This document shows, piece by piece, positions 1 through 7,924 of a stretch of DNA of 64,000 bases. Position 1 is the stretch's first letter. Each line of letters opens with the position of its first letter. The stretch is taken from the NCBI GenBank assembly GCA_902772455.1, contig CACYAW010000009.1, positions 1 through 64,000 on the forward strand. The letters are read 5' to 3'. The translations under genes and the position numbers were made by a program. The notes under the pieces were generated by a model that was not told the DNA's origin, did not search any database, and saw nothing but the letters and a program-made list of their open reading frames with translations. This DNA is from an uncultured Bacteroidales bacterium. Lineage in GTDB: Bacteria; Bacteroidota; Bacteroidia; Bacteroidales; Muribaculaceae.

Positions 1-216
1 GATGATGTTGATTTTGTAGCCGTTGTAGGAGATGGACACGTTCTTGGACAGGATGGTGATGCCGCGCTCGCGTTCCAGGTCATTGCTGTCCAGGATTTGT
101 GTACCCATGTTTTGGTTGTCGCGGAACAGGTTACCTGCCGCTAACATCTTATCTACCAGAGTTGTCTTGCCATGATCGACGTGCGCGATGATGGCCACGT
201 TGCGGATGTTTTGCAT
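1..216 (-). CDS. typA: TypA/BipA ribosome-associated GTPase, N-terminal part
   Basis: This is the first 72 codons of a translational GTPase that runs off the left edge. The N-terminus [20 protein letters not shown] carries the P-loop AHVDHGKT typical of the EF-G/LepA/TypA class. It is followed by the switch region with the RERGITIL motif and then the start of the YNGYKINI strand. The sequence after the P-loop (DKML, then [15 protein letters not shown]) is TypA-like rather than EF-G or LepA. TypA binds the ribosome and helps large-subunit assembly and stress growth. The ATG at 216 is the only start consistent with the conserved N-terminus. A promoter-like element lies just upstream at 239-269. 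Confidence 0.93.
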   Translation of the reverse strand, partial: MQNIRNVAIIAHVDHGKTTLVDKMLAAGNLFRDNQNMGTQILDSNDLERERGITILSKNVSISYNGYKINII

Positions 217-238
217 ATTGCCTTCTTTAATTTGGGTG

Positions 239-269
239 CAAAGGTACTGCAAGTCGAGCGAAATGACAA
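239..269 (-). promoter_or_regulatory. Bacteroidota-type promoter for typA
   Basis: On the minus strand the -7 box TACCTTTG (239-246) is preceded 20 nt upstream by TTG (267-269). This matches the Bacteroidota consensus TTTG-N18-21-TAnnTTTG. It lies 22 nt upstream of the typA start. A second CAAAGGTA word at 324-331 has no good -33 partner. Confidence 0.55.
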
Positions 270-336
270 GCAAAAAGCCATTTTTGCTCGCATTTCCTCG
301 GCGTAGCCTACCTTCGCCGAAGGCAAAGGTACAAAA

Positions 337-372
337 AAGGTTTTAGGTATTAGGCTTTAGGCTTCAGGTTTT
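337..372. repeat. Short-period (7 bp) TTAGGCT array
   Basis: About five degenerate 7-bp units (TTAGGTA, TTAGGCT, TTAGGCT, TCAGGTT) lie between typA and the dehydrogenase. It belongs to the family of intergenic arrays described in the findings. It is the one clear copy not at a gene 3' end, because both neighbouring genes point away from it. Confidence 0.6.
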
Positions 373-409
373 TTACTATCTTTGCTGCCAATAATCTATT
401 TAATCTTTA

Positions 410-1171
410 ATGACAATGAACAAGATTGCTTTAGTGACTGGCGCGACAAGCGGCATCGGAGAGGCCTGCGCGCGCAAACTGGCCATGATTGGCTATAACA
501 TGATTATTACGGGCCGCAGGGCCGAACGTCTGGATGCTGTTGCCCACGATTTGTCGGCCATGGGCGTTGGGGTCATCACGCTGGAATTTGATGTGCGTGA
601 CCGCGAGGCTGCTGCAGCGGCCATCAACAGTTTGCCCCCTGAGTGGCAGGAGATTGACGTGCTGGTCAACAATGCTGGTGGTGCCTTGGGTCTTGAACCT
701 GAGTACGAAGGCAACTTTGAGGATTGGGACACCATGATCGATGCCAATGTCAAGGGCCTGTTGACGATGACCCGTCTCATCGTGCCCGGCATGGTCAAGC
801 GTGACCGTGGTCATGTGGTGAACATCGGCAGCGTGGCCGGTGACGCCGCCTATGCCAACGGCAACGTCTATTGCGCCACCAAGGCAGCCGTCAAGGCCTT
901 GAGCGACGGTCTGCGCATCGATGTGGCCCACACCAGCGTGCGCGTGACCAACATCAAGCCCGGCCTGGTCGAGACCAACTTCTCGGTCATCCGTTTCCAC
1001 GGTGACAAGGAAAAAGCCGACAACGTCTACAAGGGCATCCAGCCCCTCACCGGCGAAGACATTGCAGAGTGCGTCGCATTTGCCGTCAACGCTCCCGCCC
1101 ACGTCCAGATCGCCGAGCTCCTCGTCCTGGCCACCCACCAGGCCAGCGGCAGCGTCATCCACCGTCAATAA
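410..1171 (+). CDS. SDR family NAD(P)-dependent oxidoreductase (YdfG-like)
   Basis: A 253-residue classical short-chain dehydrogenase. It shows the Rossmann motif TGATSGIG (residues 10-17), an arginine pair after beta-2 (GRR, 35-37) that favours NADP(H), NNAG (87-90), the catalytic Ser141 in NIGS, and Tyr154/Lys158 in YCATK. Overall it resembles the YdfG serine/3-hydroxy-acid dehydrogenase group. The substrate cannot be read from sequence. Two ATGs (410 and 416) are possible; the conserved part starts at MNKIALVTG. A TATCTTTG -7 box lies at 377-384, about 25 nt upstream. The gene stands alone and converges on the MFS gene downstream. Confidence 0.9.
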   Translation: MTMNKIALVTGATSGIGEACARKLAMIGYNMIITGRRAERLDAVAHDLSAMGVGVITLEFDVRDREAAAAAINSLPPEWQEIDVLVNNAGGALGLEPEYEGNFEDWDTMIDANVKGLLTMTRLIVPGMVKRDRGHVVNIGSVAGDAAYANGNVYCATKAAVKALSDGLRIDVAHTSVRVTNIKPGLVETNFSVIRFHGDKEKADNVYKGIQPLTGEDIAECVAFAVNAPAHVQIAELLVLATHQASGSVIHRQ

Positions 1172-1362
1172 CTCACCTCAAACAACACCCTTTTTTATCA
1201 AACAACTTGAACAACCCAAAACAACGTTAACAACTTAAATATTAAATTCTTGTTGTTGATGTTGTTTAAAGTTGTTCAAGTTGTTTGACTAAGCGTGTTG
1301 TTTGACTAAGCGTGTTGTTTGATAAAAAAGCGTGTTGTTTGATGAACTGTGCCGTTTGGTTT
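1172..1362. repeat. GTT-rich convergent spacer: long hairpin plus 17-bp tandem repeat
   Basis: This spacer lies between two converging genes. A perfect 18-bp inverted repeat pairs 1198-1215 with 1271-1288, and the inner arms also pair imperfectly, giving a long hairpin of AAC/GTT units of about 9 bp. The right arm runs into a 17-bp direct repeat (GACTAAGCGTGTTGTTT at 1287-1303 and 1304-1320), with a third, altered copy at 1321-1340. Transcripts from either side would fold here, so a role in bidirectional termination is possible. Confidence 0.75.
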
Positions 1363-2751
1363 TTAGGAGATGTTGGGGTCCTCCAGGCCGTAGTGGCGTT
1401 TGCGGTCCATCCACAGCAGCAGGCTGGCGGTGACGATGGCGCCAACGCCGATGATGGCGAAGATGATGAGCGAATGGGTGTAGTCCACCTGGTCGCCTAC
1501 GGTGTTGCGCTCGAGCACCTTGCCGATGAGCACGGGGATGAGCATCAGGCCGATATTCTGGATGTAATAGATGATGGAGTAGGAGGTGCCCAACTGCTTC
1601 ATCGGCACGATTTTGGGTACTGCGGGCCATAGGGCCGCGGGCAGCAGCGAGAAGGCGATGCCCAATATGCACATCAGCGTCACGGCCAGCCAGCTGGCGT
1701 TGCCTGGCATGGCAAAAATGATGAGTACCAGAGTGAGCATCACGCTACCGATGACCATCATCGTGGCGCCGCGGCCTTTCTTGTCACACCATCCGCCGAA
1801 CAGCGGCGTCAGCACAATGGAGGTGAAGGGCAGGATGGCGGGGATAAGTCCGGCCAAATGGCTGTCAACCCCATACTTGGAGATCATCAGTTTGGTGGCA
1901 AAGTCAAGGAAAGGGTAGAGTGCCGAGTAATAAAACAGGCACAGCAGGGTAATGAGCCAAAAGCCCGGATTCTTGATGGTGAGTTTCATGTCCGAGAAAT
2001 GGAACTGCTCGTCGTCTTGGGCTGCAGGAGACGCGAGATTTTGCGTTTCTACCGATAGCTCCTTGTCCAGACGGCGGTCCATCGTGCAGTAATACAGATA
2101 GGCGATAAGGCCCACGCCCACGCTGAACACGCCGATGAGGATGGGACGCGGCAGGCCCCATTTCAAAGCGATGATGGGGCTGAACCCCAGCGCCAGTGCG
2201 GTTCCCAACCTTGCCATGGCCACTTGCAGACCCATCGCCAGGGCCATCTCCTTGCCCGAGAACCAGCGCACCACAACCTTTGACACCGTGATGCCGCACA
2301 TCTCATAGCCGATGCCAAAGAAGGCAAATCCCAGCGCGGCCAGCGCCACTTGTCGCTTGATCGTACCCAACAGGGGCACGTTCCACATCGGGTCGGGTGA
2401 CGTGTAGGTGATGACACCATAGACGGCAGCCGCCCCGGCCAGCATCAGCACACACGAGAGGACGCCCGTGAAGCGCACACCCATCTTGTCGAGGATGATA
2501 CCGCCCACAAACAGCATCAGCAGGAACACGTTAAAGAAACCGCGTGAGCCGGCAAAGATGCCGAACTCGCCGCTGGTCCAACCCATGCCGCCGTCGCCAG
2601 CGGCTTTCTCGAGCATAAACTGCAGTGGGGACATCTCCTTGGCGACAACATAGCCCGCCATCATCGTGAATGACACAATAGCGAGCACGGTCCACCGTGC
2701 CCACGCCTTGTTCGCTATCGTTTCTCTGACTTGTTCTCTCATGTGTTTCAC
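1363..2751 (-). CDS. MFS transporter (paralogue A)
   Basis: A 462-residue polytopic inner-membrane protein with about 12 hydrophobic segments and a central hydrophilic loop near residues 225-255, as in the major facilitator superfamily. The signature DKMGVRFTGVLS after TM2/3 and the GKEMALAMGLQVAMARLG stretch are shared almost word for word with the gene upstream, so the two are tandem paralogues. The substrate is unknown. The start at 2751 (MKHMREQ) could instead be the inner ATG at 2742. It lies about 100 bp downstream of the paralogue on the same strand, separated by a short-period repeat array, and may be co-transcribed. Confidence 0.88.
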   Translation of the reverse strand: MKHMREQVRETIANKAWARWTVLAIVSFTMMAGYVVAKEMSPLQFMLEKAAGDGGMGWTSGEFGIFAGSRGFFNVFLLMLFVGGIILDKMGVRFTGVLSCVLMLAGAAAVYGVITYTSPDPMWNVPLLGTIKRQVALAALGFAFFGIGYEMCGITVSKVVVRWFSGKEMALAMGLQVAMARLGTALALGFSPIIALKWGLPRPILIGVFSVGVGLIAYLYYCTMDRRLDKELSVETQNLASPAAQDDEQFHFSDMKLTIKNPGFWLITLLCLFYYSALYPFLDFATKLMISKYGVDSHLAGLIPAILPFTSIVLTPLFGGWCDKKGRGATMMVIGSVMLTLVLIIFAMPGNASWLAVTLMCILGIAFSLLPAALWPAVPKIVPMKQLGTSYSIIYYIQNIGLMLIPVLIGKVLERNTVGDQVDYTHSLIIFAIIGVGAIVTASLLLWMDRKRHYGLEDPNIS

Positions 2752-2756
2752 TTCAA

Positions 2757-2850
2757 ATAAATAGGGACCTTAAAGTCATTTAAGTCCTTAAGGTCCCTAA
2801 AGTCCTTTAAAAGATTTGCTAAAAGCTAAACGCTCTAAGCCCTAAGCCAA
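2757..2850. repeat. Short-period arrays (9-bp then 7-bp units)
   Basis: Roughly five 9-bp units (TTAAAGTCA, TTTAAGTCC, TTAAGGTCC, CTAAAGTCC and a partial) are followed by about five 7-bp units (GCTAAAA, GCTAAAC, GCTCTAA, GCCCTAA). The array directly abuts the stop codon of the MFS gene ending at 2851. Confidence 0.7.
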
Positions 2851-4476
2851 TTAAGCCTCAGGCTTGATGTTGGGCTCTTCAAGGCCGAGGTGTTTCTTCT
2901 TGTCAACAACCTTGAGGTAGAGACCGAACAGCAGGGCTGCGATACCCAGGCAAGCCAGCATCACGAGCGGCCAGGTATAGTTGTACTGGGTCGGATCGGT
3001 AATGCCGGGGTTGGTCTTGTCAAGAAGCTTGCCGATAGCCATCGGGAAGAGCCACAGACCGATGTTCTGAATCCAGAAAATCAGCGCATAGGCGCTACCG
3101 ATAATCTTGGCATCCACCAACTTGGGCACACTGGGCCACAGAGCGGCGGGAACCAGTGAGAATGACGAGCCCAGCACGAGGATGGTCAGATAAGCCACAA
3201 TGAAACCAGCAGCGGTGCTACCCTTGAACATGGGCAGGATAAAGGCAAATGTCAAGTGGCAAGCAATCAGCAGCAACGAACCCAGAACGAGCATCGAAGC
3301 GGCTTTACCCTTGTGGTCAACATAGTTACCCAAGATGGGGGTGATACCCACAGCCAGCAGGGGGAATACGGCGAAAACACTCTCAGCGCTCTGGCGCATG
3401 TAACCCATGTAGCAGTAGCAGATGAGTGCTGCGATCGAGACGATGAGCAGACCATACTTGGCACCCTTGTTCTTCATGAAGTTGCTCATGAAGGCGGTGG
3501 CAGCTACAACGAGCATGATGATATACTGATAGATGGTCAGACTCTCACTGGCCCAGAACGAGTTGGGGTCAACAGCGGTGAACGTGAGGTTGCACTGCAG
3601 CATGTTCACGGCATACTTCTGGAAGGGGAAGATGGCGCTGTAATAGAGCACGCACAGCATCGATACGATCCAGAAACCCTTGTTGGTCAAAATCTTGCCA
3701 ATGTCGCTTACCTTGAACGGATCGTCCTTCTCCTCGGCCTCACCAGTCTGCTTGTCGAGCTTGCTGTCCATGAAGAAGTAAACGATGAACATGATCAGGG
3801 CGATGCACATCAGTACGACACCAAAGGCTACCGAACGGGATACGCTGACCTCACCACCCAACTTGGCAAAGAAGGGCGAGAAAATCATACAGGTGGCAAC
3901 ACCCAGGCGGGCGAGAGCCATCTCACTACCCATTGCCAATGCCATCTCGCGGCCCTTGAACCACTTCACGATACCACGGCTAACAGTAATGCCGGCCATC
4001 TCAACACCGCAACCAAAAATCATGAAGCCCAGAGCAGCCACCTTGGCGCTAGCGGGCATATCAGCGGTGAATGGAGCAACACCGAGTTCTTCAAATCCAG
4101 GGATGTAGTTCAAGTTATTGGTAAACCACTGCTCCAGTCCGGTGCCGATAAAGGCGTCGGTCACGGCATACCACTTGATGCAGGCACCGATAAGCATCAC
4201 AACGCCCGAGAGCAGTGCGGTGAAGCGCACGCCCATCTTGTCGAGGATGATGCCGGCAAAAATCAGGAAGAACACAAACACGTTGAGGAATACCTCAGCG
4301 CCTTCCTCGGTACCGAATGCCGATGAACTCCAACCGCGGGTTGACTCCATCAAGTCCTTGATGGGCGACAGGATGTCCATGAAAATGTAGCTGCAGAACA
4401 TGCCCAATGCGAGCAACAGAAGCGCTGTCCAGCGCATTCCTGCAGAGTCTCTTAAAGTCTGAATCTTTTCTGACAT
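2851..4476 (-). CDS. MFS transporter (paralogue B, with extra membrane segments)
   Basis: A 541-residue major facilitator superfamily protein, paralogous to the adjacent 462-residue transporter. The shared blocks are DKMGVRFTALLSG near residue 85, GREMALAMGSEMALARLG near 170, and the C-terminal KKKHLGLEEPNI tail. It is about 80 residues longer. Most of the excess sits in the C-terminal half, roughly residues 285-370, where two further hydrophobic segments and a charged loop (NFMKNKGAKYG) are inserted before the conserved GNYVDHKGK loop. The substrate is unknown. The start is the first ATG (MSEKIQTL). No canonical promoter is seen in the 130 bp upstream, so read-through from the phospho-sugar mutase gene is possible. 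Confidence 0.88.
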   Translation of the reverse strand: MSEKIQTLRDSAGMRWTALLLLALGMFCSYIFMDILSPIKDLMESTRGWSSSAFGTEEGAEVFLNVFVFFLIFAGIILDKMGVRFTALLSGVVMLIGACIKWYAVTDAFIGTGLEQWFTNNLNYIPGFEELGVAPFTADMPASAKVAALGFMIFGCGVEMAGITVSRGIVKWFKGREMALAMGSEMALARLGVATCMIFSPFFAKLGGEVSVSRSVAFGVVLMCIALIMFIVYFFMDSKLDKQTGEAEEKDDPFKVSDIGKILTNKGFWIVSMLCVLYYSAIFPFQKYAVNMLQCNLTFTAVDPNSFWASESLTIYQYIIMLVVAATAFMSNFMKNKGAKYGLLIVSIAALICYCYMGYMRQSAESVFAVFPLLAVGITPILGNYVDHKGKAASMLVLGSLLLIACHLTFAFILPMFKGSTAAGFIVAYLTILVLGSSFSLVPAALWPSVPKLVDAKIIGSAYALIFWIQNIGLWLFPMAIGKLLDKTNPGITDPTQYNYTWPLVMLACLGIAALLFGLYLKVVDKKKHLGLEEPNIKPEA

Positions 4477-4541
4477 AAATGAATGTTGTTTTTAAAATTG
4501 TTTGTTATTTGGTTGTTATTAATGGTTGTCAACACTCTGTA

Positions 4542-4563
4542 GAGACGCAAAATCTTGCGTCTC
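4542..4563. repeat. GAGACGCAA hairpin element
   Basis: A perfect 9-bp inverted repeat (GAGACGCAA, loop AATC, TTGCGTCTC) in the gap between the phospho-sugar mutase and MFS genes. There is no T-run after it, so it is not an ordinary terminator. The same arm sequence recurs in the hairpin at 43878-43914. Confidence 0.7.
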
Positions 4564-4576
4564 CAGTAGGCCGATG

Positions 4577-4608
4577 CCAATTCCTAAAGCCTAACACCTA
4601 AAGCCTAA
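4577..4608. repeat. 7-bp CCTAAAG array
   Basis: Four 7-bp units (CCTAAAG, CCTAACA, CCTAAAG, CCTAATC) end at the stop codon of the phospho-sugar mutase. It is one of the 3'-flanking arrays. Confidence 0.65.
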
Positions 4609-6360
4609 TCACGCGATTCCCAGCGACTGGCAGATGCGGTCGATCTTCTGGTCGGCCCATTCGTTCTTGGCGTCATAGTTCTCCTTCTTGTCGAGGGTGT
4701 CATGCACCTCGATGTAGAACTTGATCTTGGGCTCGGTGCCCGAGGGACGGATAGATACCTTGGTGCCGTCCTCGGTGAAGTATTGCAGCACGTTGCTGGT
4801 CACGGGCATGTCAAGCTTGGTGACCTCGCCGGTGCGCATGTCGCGCTGCTCGAGCTTCTGGAAGTCCTTGATCAATACCACGGGCGAGCCGTCGATGGTC
4901 TTCTGCGGGTTCTCGCGGAAGTTCACCATCATCTGGGCAATTTCATCGGCACCGCTCTTGCCGGGGCGCACGACGCTGATGCCGCGCTCCTTGCTGTAGC
5001 CGTAGTTGATGTACAGGTCGATGAACAGGTCGTTCAGGGTCATGCCCTTGTCCTTGGCCCAGGCTGCGATCTCGCACATCAAGGGGATGGACGAAACCGA
5101 ATCCTTGTCGCGGGCGAAGGTCTCAGGCAGGAAGCCGTAGCTCTCCTCACCGCCGCCCAGGTAGCGGCCCTTGCCTTCCATCTCGCGCATGATGGTGGCG
5201 ATCCACTTGAAGCCGGTGTAGCAGTCAAACATCTTGATGTTCTCCTTGCGGGCAATCTTGGCGATCGTCTCGCTGGTGACGATGGTCTTGACGATGTACT
5301 CGTCGCCGGTCAGGCGGCCCAACTCACGGTTGCGCACCATCAGGTAGTAGAGGAAGATGATCTGGATTTGGTTACCGTTCACGAGCTCATATTTGCCCTT
5401 GGTGTTCCTGATGACCAGGCCGATGCGGTCGGCATCGGGGTCGCTGGCGAGCACCACGTCGGCATCCACCTCCTCGGCCTTCTTGATGGCCAGGGCCATA
5501 GCACTGGGCATCTCGGGGTTGGGTGAGTCAACGGTGGGGAAGTCACCGCTCATCACGTCCTGCTCAGGCACGTGGATGATGTTGTCAAAGCCCCAACGCT
5601 CGATGGAACGGGGAACCATGTAGCGGCCCACGCCGTGGATGGGGGTATAGACAATCTTCATGTCGTGATACTTCTTGTTGACTTCGGGGCTGAGCGACAG
5701 GGTGTAGATGTCCTCGATGTAGGGAGCATCCACGTCCTCGCCGATGATCTGGATCAGGTCGGGGTTGCCTTTGAACTTGATGTCGCGCACGTCCTCAATG
5801 GCGTTGACGTGATTGATGATGTTCACGTCGTGCGGGGCAACGACCTGTGCGCCGTCATCCCAATAGGCCTTGTAGCCGTTATAGATTTTGGGATTGTGGG
5901 AAGCGGTGATGTTCACACCACTCTGGCAGCCCAGGCGACGGATGGCATAGCTCACCTCGGGAGTGGGGCGCGGGCCCTCAAACAGATAGACATTGATGCC
6001 GTTGGCGCTAAAGATGTTGGCTACCGTCTCGGCAAACAGGCGGCTGTTGTTGCGCACGTCATGACCAACGACAACCGAGATCTGAGGAAGGTCTTTGAAA
6101 TTCTCCTTCAGATAATTGGCAAGGCCTTGGGTTGCACTGCCCACGGTGTAGATGTTCATGCGGTTGCATCCAGCACCCATGATGCCGCGAAGGCCGCCAG
6201 TGCCAAACTCGAGAATCTTGTAGAATGATTCCACAAGCTCGGTCTTGTCCTCGTTATCGAGCATAGCCTGTACCTCGGCACGGGTCTGCTCATCATAACT
6301 TTCACTAAGCCAAGTTTTGGCCTTTGCTGTCACTTCCTGTAATAATTTCTCGTCAAACAT
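4609..6360 (-). CDS. Phospho-sugar mutase (phosphoglucomutase/phosphomannomutase family)
   Basis: At 583 residues this is the usual length for alpha-D-phosphohexomutases of the PgcA type. The phosphoserine loop is TASHNPKIYNGYK with catalytic Ser154. The metal loop is DPDADR near residue 308, the sugar-recognition loop GGEESYG near 400, and the phosphate-binding RPSGTEPKIKFY near 540. It should interconvert hexose 1- and 6-phosphates, most likely glucose, feeding glycogen and nucleotide-sugar synthesis. The start MFDEKLLQE is supported by a promoter 48 nt upstream. Sugar specificity cannot be decided from sequence. Confidence 0.92.
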   Translation of the reverse strand: MFDEKLLQEVTAKAKTWLSESYDEQTRAEVQAMLDNEDKTELVESFYKILEFGTGGLRGIMGAGCNRMNIYTVGSATQGLANYLKENFKDLPQISVVVGHDVRNNSRLFAETVANIFSANGINVYLFEGPRPTPEVSYAIRRLGCQSGVNITASHNPKIYNGYKAYWDDGAQVVAPHDVNIINHVNAIEDVRDIKFKGNPDLIQIIGEDVDAPYIEDIYTLSLSPEVNKKYHDMKIVYTPIHGVGRYMVPRSIERWGFDNIIHVPEQDVMSGDFPTVDSPNPEMPSAMALAIKKAEEVDADVVLASDPDADRIGLVIRNTKGKYELVNGNQIQIIFLYYLMVRNRELGRLTGDEYIVKTIVTSETIAKIARKENIKMFDCYTGFKWIATIMREMEGKGRYLGGGEESYGFLPETFARDKDSVSSIPLMCEIAAWAKDKGMTLNDLFIDLYINYGYSKERGISVVRPGKSGADEIAQMMVNFRENPQKTIDGSPVVLIKDFQKLEQRDMRTGEVTKLDMPVTSNVLQYFTEDGTKVSIRPSGTEPKIKFYIEVHDTLDKKENYDAKNEWADQKIDRICQSLGIA

Positions 6361-6408
6361 ACTTGGTTCGGTTTATAAGGTTATTGTTTTGTCGTTGGTT
6401 TAACCTGC

Positions 6409-6439
6409 CAAAGTTACACCAAATTCCCGAAACCCCAAA
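6409..6439 (-). promoter_or_regulatory. Bacteroidota promoter for the phospho-sugar mutase gene
   Basis: TTTG (minus strand, 6436-6439), 19-nt spacer, then TAACTTTG (6409-6416). This is a near-perfect match to the consensus. Confidence 0.8.
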
Positions 6440-6441
6440 AT

Positions 6442-6473
6442 AAAAACCCACTTTTGGCTAAAAGTGGGTTTTT
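6442..6473 (-). terminator. Intrinsic terminator after the DUF362 gene
   Basis: A 14-bp perfect stem (AAAAACCCACTTTT / AAAAGTGGGTTTTT) with a 4-nt loop, 28 bp beyond the stop codon of the gene ending at 6501. The T-rich arm makes it a strong terminator in either orientation. It also lies immediately upstream of the mutase promoter and insulates it. Confidence 0.9.
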
Positions 6474-6500
6474 ATTTAACGTTAGTTGTACCTGATTTGG

Positions 6501-7592
6501 TCATTTTTTCTGGACAAAGGGCTTCAAACCCTTGGCCGCCTCCTGTGCGGTGATGCGTTTGCCGCCGTTGTCCAGGTCGATAAGGATGTAGCGGTCATGG
6601 CCCATGCCCAGTTCCTTCATGTAGGACAGCTGGCGCAGGCCGTGGCGGCTCTCGATGCGTTCAATCATGTCGTGGTGCTCCTCGGCCGTCATGGCATAGA
6701 TGATGTCGATGCAGGCCTGGTCGATGGCGAGCAGGTCGGTCGACGAGAGGATACCCACATTGGGGGTGACCACGGGCTCGGCTTCAAGACCCTCGCAGTC
6801 GCACGATACCGACATGTTGCGCATCACGTTGACGTAGGTGACGTGTTGGCCGAAGTAGTCAATCGATGCCTTGGTCGACTCGGTCATGCGTTCCATGAAT
6901 TCCTCTTCCTTGATGTCCCACTGGTCGTCTTGGCCGGGTGTCGTGTGGATCCATGCCTTGCCGATGCGCCCGTCGGCACAGCCGATGCCGATGTTCTTGT
7001 TCGAGCCGCCGAATCCGCCTTGGGTATGGCCCTTGAAGTGGGTGAGCGCTACCATCGAGTCATAGTTCTTGAGGTGGCTGCCCACCGACATCTTGTTGAA
7101 CCACTTGCCGCCAACGACGGGCAAGGTCACGGTGTCCTCCTCATCAAGGATATCCACGGGGCAGAAGGTCCAGCCGTTGACCTGCAGTGTCTTGCGGTGC
7201 AGCTCGGTGGTGTAGCGGTCGCCCTCATAATAGGTGTTGGTCTCGATGATGTGGGCTCCCTTCAAGTCCTTTTCAATGAGAGCCTTGACCCATTCGCTCG
7301 GGATGATGTTGGGGCCGTTTTGCTCGCCCGTGTGCAGTTTCACGCCCACGCGGCCTTCAATCATCTTGTTCACTTGTTCATAGGCCATGATCAGGCCTTC
7401 GGCACTCAGGTTGCGGGTGAAATAGACCACAGCCTCGTCGCCTGTGCGCTGATCGTAGGGCACATACTTGTTGCCGTCGGTGCCGGCTACGGGTTTCTGT
7501 TCCATGTTGTCCTTGTTTTCTTGTGATTGGGTTGAGCAACTGGCCATCAGCGCGCCAATGAGCAGTGCCATGAATAAACTCCTGATGTTCAT
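6501..7592 (-). CDS. DUF362 domain lipoprotein
   Basis: 363 residues from the ATG at 7592. This start is chosen because it gives a lipoprotein signal (MNIRSLFMALLIGALMASC, lipid-bearing Cys19) and sits just after a good promoter; an in-frame extension to 7745 would cross that promoter. The body matches the DUF362 family: the GGKWFNKMSVGSHLKNYDSM region, GHTQGGFGGSNKNIGIG, and the Cys-containing NMSVSCDCEGLEA segment. Family members are often linked to iron-sulfur or redox functions, but the reaction is not established. The protein is predicted to be anchored on the periplasmic side or cell surface. Confidence 0.85.
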   Translation of the reverse strand: MNIRSLFMALLIGALMASCSTQSQENKDNMEQKPVAGTDGNKYVPYDQRTGDEAVVYFTRNLSAEGLIMAYEQVNKMIEGRVGVKLHTGEQNGPNIIPSEWVKALIEKDLKGAHIIETNTYYEGDRYTTELHRKTLQVNGWTFCPVDILDEEDTVTLPVVGGKWFNKMSVGSHLKNYDSMVALTHFKGHTQGGFGGSNKNIGIGCADGRIGKAWIHTTPGQDDQWDIKEEEFMERMTESTKASIDYFGQHVTYVNVMRNMSVSCDCEGLEAEPVVTPNVGILSSTDLLAIDQACIDIIYAMTAEEHHDMIERIESRHGLRQLSYMKELGMGHDRYILIDLDNGGKRITAQEAAKGLKPFVQKK

Positions 7593-7636
7593 AAATACTT
7601 CCGGTTTTAATAAGGGTTGTATTGATTTTCTTCCCA

Positions 7637-7667
7637 CAAAGGTACAATAAAAAACCTGATTTTCAAA
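7637..7667 (-). promoter_or_regulatory. Bacteroidota promoter for the DUF362 lipoprotein
   Basis: TTTG (7664-7667), 19-nt spacer, TACCTTTG (7637-7644) on the minus strand, about 45 nt upstream of the chosen start. Confidence 0.8.
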
Positions 7668-7681
7668 ATCATGACTGGAAT

Positions 7682-7710
7682 AAAAAAAGCGCCTCGTCTC
7701 ACGACGAAGC
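7682..7710 (-). terminator. Intrinsic terminator inside the 7593-7924 spacer
   Basis: Minus-strand stem GCTTCGTC-GTGA-GACGAGGC (one G-T wobble), then GC and seven T. It lies between two tandem minus-strand promoters. Confidence 0.7.
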
Positions 7711-7736
7711 TGCCTTGCTAGGAAAAAAGTATCATA
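7682..7736 (-). ncRNA. Candidate short terminated RNA upstream of the DUF362 gene
   Basis: A second minus-strand promoter (7743-7774) is followed within about 30 nt by a GC-rich stem (7703-7710 paired with 7691-7698, loop GTGA) and a run of seven U (7688-7682), which is a textbook intrinsic terminator. Together they define a transcript of roughly 55 nt that ends before the proper DUF362 promoter. It could be a small RNA or an attenuated leader. No family is recognised. Confidence 0.35.
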
Positions 7737-7742
7737 TTGCTG

Positions 7743-7774
7743 CAAAGGTATATCGATGAATTGAATTGTGCAAA
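7743..7774 (-). promoter_or_regulatory. Upstream minus-strand promoter
   Basis: TTTG (7771-7774), 20-nt spacer, TACCTTTG (7743-7750). It is distinct from the promoter at 7637-7667 and points at the candidate small RNA. Confidence 0.7.
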
Positions 7775-7887
7775 CTTTTTAGAGAATATTTCAGCTAAAA
7801 CATTAAAAATTAACTGAACAGGAGCATTTCTATACAAATTTTTGTGAAAATGAATGAGATGATTGCAGTTGTACAACGATTATTTTA

Positions 7888-7895
7888 TACCTTTG
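7888..7895 (+). promoter_or_regulatory. -7 box of the small exported-protein gene
   Basis: TACCTTTG, 29 nt before the ATG at 7925. A TTG at 7863-7865 (22-nt spacing) is the best -33 candidate, so the match is partial. Confidence 0.5.
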
Positions 7896-7924
7896 CCGCA
7901 TCTAATGAATTAAGACTGAAAACA

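Noticed and set aside
1287..1340. Insertion-sequence end or attachment site, from the 17-bp direct repeats
   Set aside because: No transposase or integrase gene, no flanking target duplication, and the repeats are part of a GTT-rich spacer like others in the window.
3256..4326. A 356-codon plus-strand open frame opposite the MFS gene, and similar long antisense frames opposite ppdK, GH57, the ABC-F gene, prfC and recQ
   Set aside because: Composition is His/Gln/Asp-rich and repetitive, typical of reverse-complement shadows in a GC-balanced genome. They lack promoters or domain motifs, and the opposite strand encodes clear families.
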